A stretch of 39,704 nt of DNA, from contig KN883540.1 of assembly GCA_000934455.1 (NCBI GenBank), positions 95,317 through 135,020 on the forward strand. The letters run 5' to 3'. Shown here piece after piece: positions 1 to 11,942 of the stretch. The notes beneath the pieces were generated by a model that worked only from the letters and a program-made list of their open reading frames with translations, was not told the DNA's origin and did not search any database. This DNA is from Apostichopus parvimensis. Lineage: Eukaryota > Echinodermata > Holothuroidea > Aspidochirotida > Stichopodidae. The number at the start of each line of letters is the position of its first letter. Position 1 is the first letter of the stretch. The position numbers and the translations under genes were made by a program.

Positions 1-1962
1 TCCTATCTACATACCAGACCCACCCACCCAACCAAAATTTCATTCATTTGTTTTTCCATAATCCTCACAAGCTGGGTATGACAATTTACTCCCAAAACCA
101 GTAGAGACTTTTAACTCCAAGAGAGATAAAAAAAATTGGGGAAAAAAAAAAAAACACTAAATATTAACAAGGGAAATCTTTGTAAAACTGATGCTTTTTT
201 TCCCCCTTTCTATTCAGTGAAAGAAATATCATATCCTTCTTTGATTGGAATAGCTTTAGGGTAATAGGAATCAGTTTTCATACATTTTTAAAGTAACGTG
301 CTATATCATCACTCACATCGACAGGGACTGAACCATCACCTTCAGCTTATATGACAAAGAGCGATGTCAAGAACAGCATAGAAATATCTCGTTCTGTTTG
401 GGAGGAGATAATATCAGAACTCAATAGTTGTATGTATGTAGGAGCTGTGATGTCATAGTGCCAAGTACTAGGATATCAAACCTTTAACTGTTTTATATAT
501 TTAATTATTTTTTCTTTTTCCCTTCATTTCTTCAAGGTGGAAATGTTAACTGTTTTGCCAGGGAAATCAAAGCCATCTCTTAAGTCTTGTAACCCAGCTA
601 CGATATTTTTAGCTTCAACATTTGAAAACCCATCTCCATTTACAGAATGTAAACACTATCATAAAATAGAGACTGAGACACATGTGGCGGCTCGATGATG
701 TCATAGTTCGACTTGATCAAGTCCTCATCCTTTCATGTCGATATAAAGCATTTAATCTGAGATATCTCCATAAATGGAATAATATTTTCTTAGCAGCTTG
801 GGGACGTTGTACATGACGATTATCGAGCTATCACATCGATCAATGACGATGTTCGTGTTTGTGTCTCCTTTAAGTTTTATATGTTTCGAAAAGTATAATG
901 CCCAGGGTCATAATATTACTTTCACTCATTTCCATTCATGGAATATTTGATTGAATTCTATTCTCATGAATTTTTCATAGATACATGAATTCCAATGATA
1001 TTTGAAGCCAATGTACTAAATCTGTATAACAAGTTTAAGCAGTTTTAAAGATGTTAATGTACTTCTCATAAATTGATTTATCTATCTATGAATCTCGCTG
1101 AATGTCACAAATGTAGTACTTTTTTCAGTAAAGTAAACCAACTGTACCAGAGCAGACTAGAGGATACTTCGCAGGAATTTAGAAATGAAAAAAAATTGTC
1201 TGGTTTGTGCAGAATTTTTTACAAATTAAACGACGGTATTATTTTGTCTCAAACAAAGCATCCAGTATATGGACTTGCAACTCTTACACTGGACTTACAC
1301 TTGAATATTGTAACATTTTAGCACTGCACCCCTACTGACCCACGTTTAGCTCAAAAACCAATTACTCGCCAACATACAGTTATGTACTGTACATACCACA
1401 GTGTTTTGTTTTCACAACAGCAGCATGGTTTCCGAGTCATGTGGCTGATTTAACGACTCTAGCCAGCTTCTAAACAGGAAGTTTTCTGGAAAACTTGCAC
1501 TCTTTCAGTTCAACACTCTACTGTACCACTCCCGCCCACAAAGCGAAACAACTTCAAAACTACTCGCTCACTGCGCAAGGTCATTGTGAGAAAAAAATGT
1601 GAAATTTAGCCCATAATCTTGCTTGAATTGTTTTAGTGTATCATAGAACAATTACACTATTGATGTACATGATAAAATTTACCGCTCAAAAAGAGTTATT
1701 TTTTCCCCCTGAACGAGTAAACGAGCTAACATCCTCAAGATTGTTGCTTTAATGATCATACAGAACTCTTCATTATCAACCCAACCAGGGTTCTTTTTTG
1801 TTTCCAGGGTGAAGTACATACAGTACTTAGAGTATAAATGTATTATAGATAATTAACTGTAACAGTACTACATCATCTACTCAACCTACATCAATTACAA
1901 GATTTAATACGATACCTGGGACATAAAAGTGTTTCTATACTTGATTAAAATGTTAATAACTT

Positions 1963-2146
1963 AGGAGTGTTAGTGGTTAGTGGTTAACACCGGTGCCTTT
2001 CAATCATAAGGTCCTGAGTTTGAGTCACTCCAAGATTAATGTATGTGGTCCAGTTACAGAGTTGTTGACAATTGACAATTCATAATCATGGACGTTAAAT
2101 ATGAATCTAAGAGACTGACTTTGGTCAGCTTGCGGCTATGATAAGC
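1963..2146 (+). mobile_element. tRNA-derived SINE, copy 1
   Basis: The 5' part is tRNA-like: GTTAGTGGTTAACACCGGTG in the box A region, AATCATAAGG in the anticodon arm, and TTTGAGTCACTCC in the box B region. The body continues AAGATTAATGTATGTGG, ACAGAGTTGTTGACAATTG, and ends near GGTCAGCTTGCGGCTATGAT. The second copy at 23754 has the same order and close identity. Here box A carries a duplicated TTAGTGG, so it is probably inactive. Confidence 0.8.
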
Positions 2147-2394
2147 TTTGATAAGTGGTGACCAGGTGGCTTTAATGCACAAAATCAAAAGTAAGGTCTT
2201 GAAGTGAGCAAGATCTGTATTTATGAGCACCACAATTAAAATGTCTTTGATATTGTCAATCACATTTCTTTTATTTGAAAGAACATGAACACAGTTTCTA
2301 TTTCTTTCTTGATAGACTGTGATATAATTGTAGTTACTACGGGGGGGGGGGGGGGGTGGGGGGTGCAGTGTAGAAATGTTTAATGCCAGTTTAT

Positions 2395-2453
2395 AGGCTT
2401 GGGTAGATCGAACTGTGTATGTTTAGGAGACGGGTATCGAAGAGAAGTAAATT
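2395..2453 (+). repeat. Degraded family A 3' end
   Basis: GCTTGGGTAGATCGAACTGT followed by TAGGAGACGGGTATCGAAGA and GAAGTAAAT. It resembles the copy at 22426-22500 more than the intact arms. Confidence 0.4.
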
Positions 2454-3698
2454 CTAGGATGCTGTCCTACAGAGTGATCGATAAATAATTATCATTTTCA
2501 CTAACATGTGCTCAAATAGCTTTGGTAAAACTGTTGAACCAAGCTTAGAACCTTACTTTAAGATCTTGGTGTAACTGTTGACATTTTTTTTTATTACTTG
2601 ACTTTCAATATTAAATTAGCCTTGGAAGAGTAATGACTATAACTAAACGAACAAGAGAGTAGAAGTAAATGTTTGAAATTCTCGATAATACGTCATAAAT
2701 CATACATGATCCATTGTAGTTCGGAATTAGATAACAAAAAAATACTTTCTTTCCAAAATTATCAACCCTATAAAAACACAGTGGGAGAATTTTGAGCCTT
2801 TCTTGAGTGGATGGAAATTAACACCCACTTAAATGATAAAAACAAATAACCTTACCCTTAACCTTCTAGATAAACTCCTACATTCCTCTTAAGGACAAGC
2901 AGTTTTTTTCTTCTTTGCCTTTACTGACACTATAACCCTTTACAGAATTTTCTTTCTTTAAAGTGACATATTTAGTTTGTTCAGTATTTCTATTACATCT
3001 TTACTGGAAAAAAGTTCCCTGCAGTATTATTCTAAACAATTAAGATCAAAACTTTTGACGAAAAAACACAGATATTTTTACACACACAAATCAGCACTGG
3101 TGGTTTAGTATATAGATTACAATTATAATATGTTATGTTATGTTACCTTCAACCTTGAAGCACCATAGTATATATAATGTGTGCTTTTTGTAGTTACGAA
3201 ACTATGAAAACTCTATACTGTTGATTTTATGTAATAAACACTGTCAGAAACTTATGATTCTAATTATTTCATGTTTGACAGGTATATAATAGTAAAATAA
3301 TTTATCAACTTACAACATTTAGCAAATATCCAGTAACGATGGATTAATTTAATATGCTGTACTTTTAAGCTTTTTGTACGAGAAGTCGGAACTGTTATCC
3401 GAAACTTTTCGACCGAGTCAACAAAAAGTTCCTTACTTGAAGGTTCTAGTGGGTGTAACTTACAAAAATTAACCATCTGAAAACAAAATAACTTTCAAGT
3501 AGACACTGTTCTACCATTTTCTGAAATATTTCATTAAATTTTTCATGGGAAAGGGGAGGGGGAGGGTTGCGGAGAGGTCAGGGCTTTTGTTTTATTTTTT
3601 TTGGTAAAGGCCAACTCCATCCATTTGTAGTGTCAATAAACACAAACAAATACTAGCTGAAGATAAATATACCTTCAATACAATTTACAGTACCACAG

Positions 3699-3754
3699 TA
3701 TATATCTATATATATATCTATATCTATATATATATCTATATCTATATATATATT
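3699..3754. repeat. TATATC/TA microsatellite
   Basis: Alternating TATATCTATATATATATCTATA units over about 55 bp. It yields an IDIDIYIDI translation in the minus-strand open frame, which is therefore not a gene. Confidence 0.95.
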
Positions 3755-4751
3755 TTGGCAGCCACTTGTTTGTTCACCTGAAAAACAGGTACCCTTTCCA
3801 TAACCTAGGATGGAGAGCTTAAAATCAATTATAAAAGCAACTCCAAGGACAACCTGTTTTCTGCATTGTAGGGGGTGATCGGAGGAGGCAAAAACTATCA
3901 TTTAGAAACATTGCATAATTCCGTCGTTATGCAGCCACCCATTAAGCAAATAAATAGGATTGAAACAACTTTTATGTGTATATAATAAAAAAAATAACCA
4001 ATTACAGAAATATTATGTCAAGCTCTTGCAGTTGATTAAATAGTTGGAGAGTAGAGACCCTGATTCTGTTTACAGCATCACTGATTCATTAGCGACATCC
4101 TTCAAGAACGAGCTGAAAAACTGTTCGGGTATGTGGCGGAGGTTATGACTTTGCTTACCAGGGACGAAATAAAATCCATCTGAGATCTGATACAGATCTA
4201 TACGAGACAACGATACTTAGATGGCAAAGATGTGGGAGTTCATACAAAATAAAACAACTGGATGCCTCACATCGCAGAACTTTCGGCTAGATGTGCAACC
4301 TTTAGTGACGCGCAGCTGCAAAACTGCTTGCAGCAAGACTGACTCAAATATCAAACAATACAGATTCAGCAGACCAGCAGTGCCTATTGTAATTTAGAGA
4401 CCCAAGGATCTGGAAGCCATACAGTAGATTATTAGAGACCCTATCCGTGTTAGATCGTGGATGAACACTGGCTTATTTCAATCCTTCTCTTTTCGATAAG
4501 TGTTCAGAGGATAACGAGGCAGGGGTGTGAGTTCGCTCCCATTCCTAATCCCGTGACCGCCATGTAACATCCCAATCCGACGGACGAGAGTGTATGCCAC
4601 AGCATCTGACCACTTTCTCAAATACTGAGGTAGGCAAAGGCACCCCATTCGACATCACTGCAGTGCGGCTGTGACGAACGAAGTTGTTTCGAAACCAACC
4701 AAGTGAAGAACAGAAACAAACCCCCTTTTCCCAAGTTCACAAACCAGAAAT

Positions 4752-5640
4752 CATAAAACTTACTGGTTTATATATTTACGAGTGACGAGCTTACCTGTTT
4801 CCTCACAACCTTAGCACCTCATTCTACTGTGTCTAGTATGCCCTGGTAATCTTTTAACACTGTGCACCCTCAACGAGCGGCTCCTCCGGTCGTTGCCCTT
4901 CCTACTCATTCTACCATCCAAACCAGAAATACCAAATACGGAAGTCTCCGCATATCGTTGTGGGATACTGTACAACAGCCAGCAGATAAAAAGATTTTAT
5001 GTCTTACTCAGCACGGCTGTAGGATGCCTGCATCCACCTCAGCTTCCTACTGGTGGCACTGTGCCTAAATACACTATCATCTCTAGTTTAGTGCCAGTGT
5101 AAACAATTTAGTACTTTTCTACCAGCCAACTTTCAAATCATGAGGCATGAGCCTGGGGTAAAAAAAAAATCACGGAACTTTGCAAAAATTGCGGTATAGG
5201 CTCCAGTTTGCGTATGCTACAGTGTGTTAGGATAATAGTTTTTGTCCCCTAGGCAGAAAAGAAATCACAGATATTCCACGAATTCGCGGAAAAAGCTCAT
5301 GCCTGAAATCATGCAGTGTCATGTTTATTACAGATACTGAATATTTGAGATCTTTAAACCTGATCAGTTCCACAGAGTGCATTGGAACGATCGTTCTAGT
5401 TAGGAAAAGTAAAGGTAGAGCTATACAGTCGGATAATGGCTGTAGGAATCGCTGTAGGAAATCCGTACAACAAACACACGATGTTGGCACTTTGGATGGT
5501 AGAATGAGAAGGAAGGGCATTGAACGTAGGAGCCGTTTATAGAGGGCGCACAGTGTTAAAAGGTTACCAGTTCATTCTAGGCACGGTAGAACGAGAGTGC
5601 TAAGGTTGTGGGGAGACAGGTAAGCGAGGAGCGAAGTAAA
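4752..5640. mobile_element. Family A element with long inverted arms (foldback-like)
   Basis: The arms at about 4774-4925 and 5485-5640 are inverted copies of one sequence. Read on the right arm they contain CTTTGGATGGTAGAATGAGA, AGGGCGCACAGTGTTAAAAG, GTTACCAGTTCATTCTAGGC and GGGGAGACAGGTAAGCGAGG. The middle of about 560 bp is unique apart from a smaller inverted pair (GGCATGAGC near 5146, GCTCATGCC near 5294). A head motif, ATAAAACTTACTGGTTTATA, precedes the left arm and recurs at 10322. No transposase is seen. Structure and copy number suggest a foldback-like non-autonomous DNA transposon of unassigned superfamily. Confidence 0.7.
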
Positions 5641-6685
5641 ACTATACAGTTGGATAATGGCTAGTGTGTTGTACTACTGTACAATGGCCAATTAAGTATA
5701 TCTGTTATGAGTATTGCTACCAGTTAATAGGTCTAGGTTTAGATAGAAAAGTGCAATGGTAGTGTAAAGACAGGTAATATGGGAAGGACCTCCTCCTCCT
5801 ATTCCTCCTCTCACCTGTTTCTTCCCCTCTTGCATATAAAACCACTAGCAAATTGGGGGGGGGGTGATTGTAAATTATGGGGGGAAATGGTGAGAAACAA
5901 CTTACTTGTCCTCAGTGGTCTTGCCAAAGGAAAAGAATTCTCTTTTCATCCATCTATTGGAAGAAATTAAAAAAAACTATCAAAGTCAACAAAAAATCTC
6001 AGAAAAAAAAAGAGAAAAACACAATTTTTCATATTGATTGATTAATTCAAAGAATATTAATTTTTGTAAGATGAAGCTTAAACTTTTAATTTGTGTAACT
6101 TTATCCACTTGAGGGATAACAATGATTCAAATACTGACAATTACTAGGTTTAAAGTTACAATAAAAAAACTGCTCTATTGAAAGAAGGATGTACAGTTAG
6201 AATCATTTAGGAAAATACCTTGCAACCAAAAACAAGGAAAAAACTTACATCAAGATTTTTTGCTGAATAATACATATTTTTGTAGCCATAGACTGATAGT
6301 GCAGACTTTACAGTACTCAATGACGAAGACCTTGATAAACAGCCCAAAGTTTGGATATTTAAATTTACTACATTTCAAGTGGATTTAAGTAATTCAAGAA
6401 TTAGCCAATCCTGGGTGGGAGGGGATGGGAAGTGGCCGGGGGAGGGGATGGGGGGGTGGGGGTAGGTTACCAAACTCCTCTACACATAGCACAGCAACTG
6501 TGTAAATGCCTACCGAAGGTAGTGAAGACAGGGAGATATCAATTAATAGGATATGTAAATGATTTTTCTTGACTTCTAACACAATCAAAAAGAGGTAGAA
6601 TAGTATTCTTCCCATGTCAGAAGATGACATCGATATAAATAGCGAGATGACAGTGATTCAAGTATTGAAGTTATACTGGACAAAC

Positions 6686-6779
6686 CTTTCTAGCTCCAGT
6701 GGGTGGTTAGCTCTTCCTGTATCTTCAAGTAACCACTGAAGACCATAATACCAGAGATTAAACTCATCCTTGTTGGCAG
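6686..6779 (-). CDS. PLCG: Phospholipase C gamma, coding exon 3 (end of PH domain, lead into EF-hands)
   Basis: The exon is 94 nt, with acceptor ttttattttcag ending at 6780 and donor gtttgt at 6680-6685. It reads ANKDEFNLWYYGLQWLLEDT followed by GRANHPLELE and AG of a split codon (phase 2). Vertebrate PLCG has TSEDEVNMWIKGLTWLMEDT followed by PLQIERW, so the C-terminal PH helix (W.-GL-WL-EDT) is clearly matched. The split codon AG|N would give the R of the family's ER-W-L motif. The following exon should start the EF-hand segment (WLRK-F in relatives); I found no convincing one down to position 1. A complete hAT transposon with its target-site duplication ends 52 bp upstream of this acceptor. 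Confidence 0.93.
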
Positions 6780-6840
6780 CTGAAAATAAAAAAATATATC
6801 AAGTTAAAACAAACAGAATGTAAGATAAAAAGCAAAATAC

Positions 6841-8030
6841 TAGTGTTTACACGGGTCCAAAAATCGGGAACCGGGTACCCGAGAGCCATTACCCATCGGG
6901 TATCCGGGTACCCTGGAAAAAATTATTTACCCTCGTGTATCACGATTTTCAAGAAATTACATATTGAATGCTATAACAAATAAATTATATTCTCTACTGA
7001 CAATGTTTTCATGTTCAAATAAGTAGGTGTATAAAACCTTCAAATAAGTAGGTGTATAAAACCTTCTTCATTAATTTCTATTTGCTTTTGTTTCTTTCAT
7101 TAACTTGTTAATAACTTCATATAATTAACATTACTACTTACATCGCACTGCCGCCGCTGCTCTACACGTCTATTGGATCAGACCATATAAATATCCAATT
7201 TAGCTCGTAACAGTTGTTACTACTACTATCTATTATGCAGGCCCAAGGTTCGTATTAGCCGCGCGATTCGCGCAATTTGATCGCGTTTGGAGTAACGATC
7301 AGTAAAAAGCCACTTGCGATTATTATTTTTTAGTTATCCCGTCTATAATCCATAAACATCTCGTAAAATGCCTTGTTAGCTTTTCCTTCTATTAAATAAA
7401 CGAATGAATAAATAATAATTTCTTCCACATGGTTGCCTAACACCACACTAAGTCAATGAGAAATCTAGCCGGCTAAGCCTAACCATCTGTTTATTCGCTG
7501 AAATTATGACGCAGTTATAAGATATCCATGGATTACTTTCATTATTGCTGTTACGTTCGACCACATGGTTGCCTAACACCACACTAAGTCAATGGGGTAT
7601 CTAGCCTAGCCATCTGTTTATTAGCTGAAATTGTGACGCAGTTATAAGATATCTATGGAATACTTTCATTATTGCTGTTATCTTTGACCACATGGTAGCA
7701 TAACACCACACTAAGTCAATGGGAAATCTGCCTAACCATCGGTTTGCAATTTTTTTTTCTTCTTAAATCACACTTTGCGTAGGATTCGGGTAATAAATTA
7801 GGAACCGGGTAGTATCGCGTCGGGTGGTTACCTTCGTTATTGCTGTTAATATCGACCACATGGTAGCCTAACACCACACTAAGTCAATGGGAAATCTGCC
7901 TAACCGTCAGTTTGCCAATTTTTTTTTTTTTTAAATCACACTTTGCGTAGGATTCGGGTAATAAATTAGGAACCGGGTAGTATCGTGTCGGGCGGGTACC
8001 CGGGTATCCGGATAACCCGTGCAAACACTA
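6841..8030. mobile_element. Complete non-autonomous hAT transposon with perfect 8-bp TSD
   Basis: The ends are inverted repeats: left TAGTGTTTACACGGGT, right (reverse complement) TAGTGTTTGCACGGGT, 15 of 16 identical. CGGGTACCCG-rich subterminal sequence lies at both ends. The 8-bp direct repeat CAAAATAC flanks it exactly at 6833-6840 and 8031-8038. Terminal sequence and 8-bp duplication are the hallmarks of the hAT superfamily. The 1190-bp interior has no transposase-like open frame, so it would need a transposase in trans. It contains a tandem array (7425-8000) and a duplicated 25-bp motif near 7014-7064. It lies in PLCG intron 2, close to the exon 3 acceptor. The perfect TSD suggests fairly recent insertion. 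Confidence 0.93.
7425..7985. repeat. Tandem array of 127-168 bp units inside the hAT element
   Basis: Four units begin with CCACATGGT(T/A)GC(C/A)TAACACC at 7425, 7561, 7688 and 7856, spaced 136, 127 and 168 bp. The first two share a tail with GACGCAGTTATAAGATATC. The last two share a different tail: a T run, then CACACTTTGCGTAGGATTCGG and GGAACCGGGTAGTATCG, which runs into the right end of the transposon. The pattern suggests unit amplification within the element, with part of the subterminal region included in a unit. Confidence 0.9.
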
Positions 8031-9900
8031 CAAAATACAGTGTAAGTTTTTTTTTTTTTATTGTGCACAAATGACATTGATATCCCCTGTATGCTTCAGG
8101 TTAATTTATAGTACAAAGTGTTGGAAATAATATCAACTATGAATTTAAGCCTTTCTTAAACAGCTCAATAACCAAAAAGGTCAGGATACACCTGGAAATG
8201 GTTATGTGCTGTAGGTGAGAAGTTTAGCAATGTCACAGGCAAGTCAAGAAGGTCCTTTTTGATATGGGTATTTTCAAATAACAAAATAACAATAACAAAA
8301 TATAAATACTGTGCAGATGAGTCCACATTGCACAAATTATCAATATTTTTAACTTCTGCCACTCATATTAAAGAATCTGGATAGAGCCATAACACTTCCT
8401 GATAAAACAAACACAATTTGTTAGCTGTAACCATAAATACTTTTGTGACCACATAGAATGTAATTTATGCTTCCTGTCCCCCCTCCCACCCCCTCCCAAA
8501 GCTGATCATGAATGAGTATCCTGTTTATAATTATTTGTAAGTTACCTATAAAAGAAGCATCCAAATATCAGGGCTGAGTAAAAAAATTGATGGACAGACC
8601 CGACTAGTCACAGGACACAATATGCAGCACTAAAAACTGTGTTGAGAAACCTTTCTTCATGAAAATGAAAACATGGTTCTAAAAGACATGTACAAGCCTG
8701 ATTCCTTGCGAGGGAAATTTCTACCAGAGCAGACTACTGTGCCTAACCTTTGTAATGGTAGATTCGGAAGGAAGAGGGTGATGGGCATTGATGCAGCGGA
8801 TGGCCCATGAGGATGGAGGGGGAGGGGGGGAGGTTGAATGCAGTTATAAAACGTCACCTGTAATAAAGTTAAACTTTGAAAATATGTTTCAAAATATCTC
8901 TCTTTCAATAACTACAAACAAAAGTGAAAAAAGAAAAATGCTTTTCTTTTGACATCACCTTCCACAAATTTATGACTCCATTTAAACAGCTCTGGGACCA
9001 TAATATTGATAAAACTTGTGACTTGGAACTGACATACCCAAATCCTCATGCTATGCTCCAATTCACTTGCTGAACTGCCACAGGACATTAACCTATCCAG
9101 GATATAATTTAGTGCTCAATTTTTTGTTGGAATAGCAGTTTAAAGTGGACTATGAATCTGAAAATGTTTACTAATGGTTTCTGCGTGTAAACACTGCTAA
9201 CCATCTTTGCACTTTGCACAATTTGACTATGACTGAGAATGTTTGCGTAGCATCTTGGCTATGCGATACGGGACAAATTATTTCCTGCTATCACTGTTAA
9301 AATAAATTCCCCAAACCTTACCTGGTTATATGAGGTGAGGGAGTACGCGCTGTGAATTGACAATGTGAATGTCACAAGGTTTACTACATACAAAGTAGCA
9401 AACAGCTAACATATATAGTACTTCATGACACAAAGTTTATGTACACAACAGCAAATACTGTATAGCTATATAAACTGTACAAGTACTCTAGGACATGAGG
9501 AGGCAGATATAATGTGAGGAAGCGAAGAAATTATTGACTTTCAAATTTCCGTAACAATTCCAGGCCTCCCGTGACAGTGAAAATCCCACAACATACAATA
9601 GCTTTGGGCTGAAAGACACAGAAGAAGTGAGCCAATCTATATCTGAAGACTTGAGACAATTAATTAAGATAAAGGATGATAGAGTTTTGCAGAAAACAAT
9701 TGGTTTGGAGAGTAGATTATAGTTCCACGGTCTGCAAACTATGAGGAGCCACCCAAAATGTAGGTTGTGAAACAGTGTTTGAGCGTTGCAGGTTTTTTTT
9801 TTTTGGACTTCAGAAAATTCCCCAACCATTTTTTGGACCTTGCTGACATCCATGATAACTTTCATGTAATCTGAACATACAAGTCTGAGGGGTGAGATCT

Positions 9901-9964
9901 AGTGGTCGTGGCTCGGTCCTCATGGAGGCCCCTTTGTCGTGGGCCTAATAGTATGTGGACCACT
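9901..9964. other. Nested inverted repeats (two-level hairpin)
   Basis: The outer arms AGTGGTC (9901-9907) and GACCACT (9958-9964) enclose inner arms AGGCCC (9926-9931) and GGGCCT (9941-9946) with a 9-nt loop. It resembles a degenerate tRNA- or SINE-like fold, but no promoter boxes are present. Function unknown. Confidence 0.4.
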
Positions 9965-10321
9965 GGACTGGTATTTATGAAGGACATGTCATCCACTTTA
10001 AAGGTTTTATTTCCTACATAGTCGAGGATAATTCAACCACTGAGGTACAGGTACTCATATCTTTATCGTTTACACTATGTACTGCTCAATAAAAGCTAAT
10101 AAATATCTTCACAAAATCTATCAATTAAATCCAGATATTTAGAGGAGAACATGAAGAAATGTTGTTTTTTACGCTTCATTCTTTTGATCCAACACTTTGT
10201 CAACAAAACTCTCACCATTGGGATGAATATTACTAACTACTGAACAACCTCAATTTACCAATCAATGTGGTTTGAACTCTCTGGAACTTTCTTTTAAATA
10301 TTTGTAGATTGAAATGAAAAT

Positions 10322-10510
10322 TATAAAACTTACTGGTTTATATTTCCAATACGAAAACGTGTTCTGACACTTTGGATGGTAAAATATGTAGGATTAGGTC
10401 ACTGAAGGTCAGTGAGGGTGCACAGTGTTAAAAGATTACCAGGGCATACTAGACACGGTAGAATGCGGTGCTAAGGTTGTGGGGAGACAGGTAAGCGGGT
10501 CACTCGTAAA
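10322..10510 (+). mobile_element. Family A copy (head motif plus right arm only)
   Basis: Starts with the same ATAAAACTTACTGGTTTATA head as the 4752 element. After about 25 bp it continues directly into the right-arm sequence: CTTTGGATGGTA, CACAGTGTTAAAAG, GACACGGTAGAATG, then GTGGGGAGACAGGTAAGCGG. The left arm is absent, as if deleted or as a distinct subtype. Confidence 0.7.
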
Positions 10511-11480
10511 TATGACATATTTGCTGGCCATGCAGAAATTCAAACTAACAATTTAATGTCACCTGACTGACCTCTAACTAAAAAGTGAAAGCCTATATGT
10601 TTGAAGTGGTTTATTCAACTGCATATAGACACTGTATGTATCTATGCAAACTAGACCCGCGCAAGAAGATGTGAAACTCAGATTGCAAAGAGGTTACAAA
10701 CAAACAGCGTTTATTTCAAATAAACCAAAAAAAGTTTCCTTTTGTCTGTTGTGTACCCGACCATGCCTCTCAGTCACGCAAGGCTATGTCCGTTTTCTTG
10801 TATCATCCGCTACCATTCGAGGATAGGGACAGCTCAGGAAATGTCTACATACACCATATTTCAGAACTCTAGATGTCTGTCATTCTACAAGTTTAAAGTC
10901 AATATTGTGCCACTTTCAACCGGCCTCCTTAGAGTGATAGCTAATAAAAAATAGAGCATCAAAGCCGTGCTTGCAACCGTAACATCTATAGCCATGCAAA
11001 TAAAAGCACAGTTCTGTAATTTGCTCAGTGTTGCTGTAGGTAGTGGGGGTTGCATCATAATATATCTAATTACATCACGAAAGATGAGTAGAATGATCTA
11101 AATAATGAGTCAGAGTAGAAGTATATGCTACAATGTACAGTAGTCCTTGTCTTACAACGTAGAGCAGATGTCTCCCCTGATCTCTGTATGTTCAACATGC
11201 CGTATAAATATGTGACAATGGAGACAATGGATACAAGATTACAAACGTATATATACACATATATGCCAAAGGCCTGCACACTGGCTGAATACTGTTACAG
11301 TAGTAAATGATATCAGTGCTTTTAACAGGCATCTGTTGATAAGATCGAAAGATTCCCATACGAACTTCACAGTATGCAAAGACATCTTAATATGCATATT
11401 CATGCTCCTAATGCAAACGAGTGGTAGCTCCCTGCACGACCCCTGTAAAGAACGAAACAACGACGACAAGATTGACTTAC

Positions 11481-11630
11481 CAACCACAGACAAAGTTTTG
11501 AGACGGAATTCACTCCCGTAAAAGACAATCAAGGCAAGATCTTGGTCGATTTTTTTCACTTCGTCCGGCCATTTCTCAAAATGTTTGTAGTTTGTGCCTT
11601 TCCTGATTTCTTTGATACTTCCGATACTGA
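11481..11630 (-). CDS. PLCG: Phospholipase C gamma, coding exon 2 (middle of PH domain)
   Basis: The exon is 150 nt, bounded by a good acceptor (ttgatttcag at 11631-11640) and a consensus donor (gtaagt at 11475-11480). It reads SIGSIKEIRKG, then HFEKWPDEVKKIDQDLALIV and FYGSEFRLKTLSVV. This aligns with vertebrate PLCG (IREIKEIRPG ... FVILYGMEFRLKTLSLQA), and the KEIR and YG-EFRLKTLS blocks are specific to the family. Incoming phase 1 is completed by TC to give the Ile of EGAI; outgoing phase is 1. The exon encodes the central beta strands of the first PH domain, which binds phosphoinositides in known PLC-gamma proteins. Intron 1 upstream is about 15.8 kb and intron 2 downstream about 4.7 kb. 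No stop or frameshift is seen. Confidence 0.94.
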
Positions 11631-11942
11631 CTGAAATCAAATGGAAAAATATAGAGTGAAACATTTTTTAAGTGACATGTTGCTTTCATATGTGACATTT
11701 TAATGTCACAAAAGTACACTATCTAATAATACAACAGTCTCGTCCTTACCAAGACTGACTTAAAATTTGAAGAACTTTTGTGAAACTCTTTGACTCATCT
11801 GATGAGCCATTTGTGATGATACTTACCTGCAAATCGTGAATGATAGCTAGTTACTGTAGATGCAGGAAAGTGCAATGCTGTAGTATGGGTATGAGAGGTA
11901 AGAGGGGAGGCGTAGTAACTTTTGCGGCCAAACCATTCAATT

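Larger units (their letters stand above)
1..6685 (-). other. PLCG intron 3, start of (EF-hand exon not found)
   Basis: Follows the gtttgt donor at 6680-6685. The next PLCG exon should begin by completing Arg and then W-L-R/K. I checked CCA triplets on the plus strand for a reverse-complement Trp-Leu-Arg-Lys pattern and found only one partial match (Trp-Leu-Ile at 3464-3476). The intron therefore probably extends beyond position 1. Contents: an SINE at 1963-2146, a G run at 2341-2356 beside a degraded family A end, a microsatellite at 3699-3754 and family A with long inverted arms at 4752-5640. Positions 1-1960, 2460-3690 and 5645-6680 show nothing classifiable. Positions 4020-4740 look somewhat more GC-rich and may be an old unclassified repeat. 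Confidence 0.6.
6780..11480 (-). other. PLCG intron 2 (4.7 kb)
   Basis: Bounded by gtaagt after exon 2 and tttcag before exon 3. It contains the complete hAT element at 6841-8030, a family A copy at 10322-10510 and a diverged family A fragment near 8745-8850. The rest (8040-8740, 8860-9890, 9970-10320, 10511-11474) holds nothing I can classify. A 125-codon minus-strand open frame at 9488-9865 resembles no family known to me and has no splice context. Confidence 0.8.

Noticed and set aside
2341..2356. G and C homopolymer runs (also 13415-13428, 15640-15655, 19304-19318, 20545-20559, 29250-29269) as regulatory G-quadruplexes
   Set aside because: Single homopolymer tracts next to transposon or repeat ends. 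Their length is often unreliable in assemblies and there is no evidence of function.
3653..3901. 82-codon minus-strand frame with IDIDIYIDI repeats
   Set aside because: Translation of the TATATC microsatellite.
4020..4740. Possible retroelement coding remnant
   Set aside because: The stretch looks less AT-rich than its surroundings, but stops interrupt the frames I tried and no reverse transcriptase, integrase or gag motif could be recognised.
9488..9865. 125-codon minus-strand open frame, the longest outside repeats except the 141-codon frame over PLCG exon 2
   Set aside because: No recognisable domain, no plausible splice sites with good reading context, and a frame of this length is expected by chance in a window of this size.
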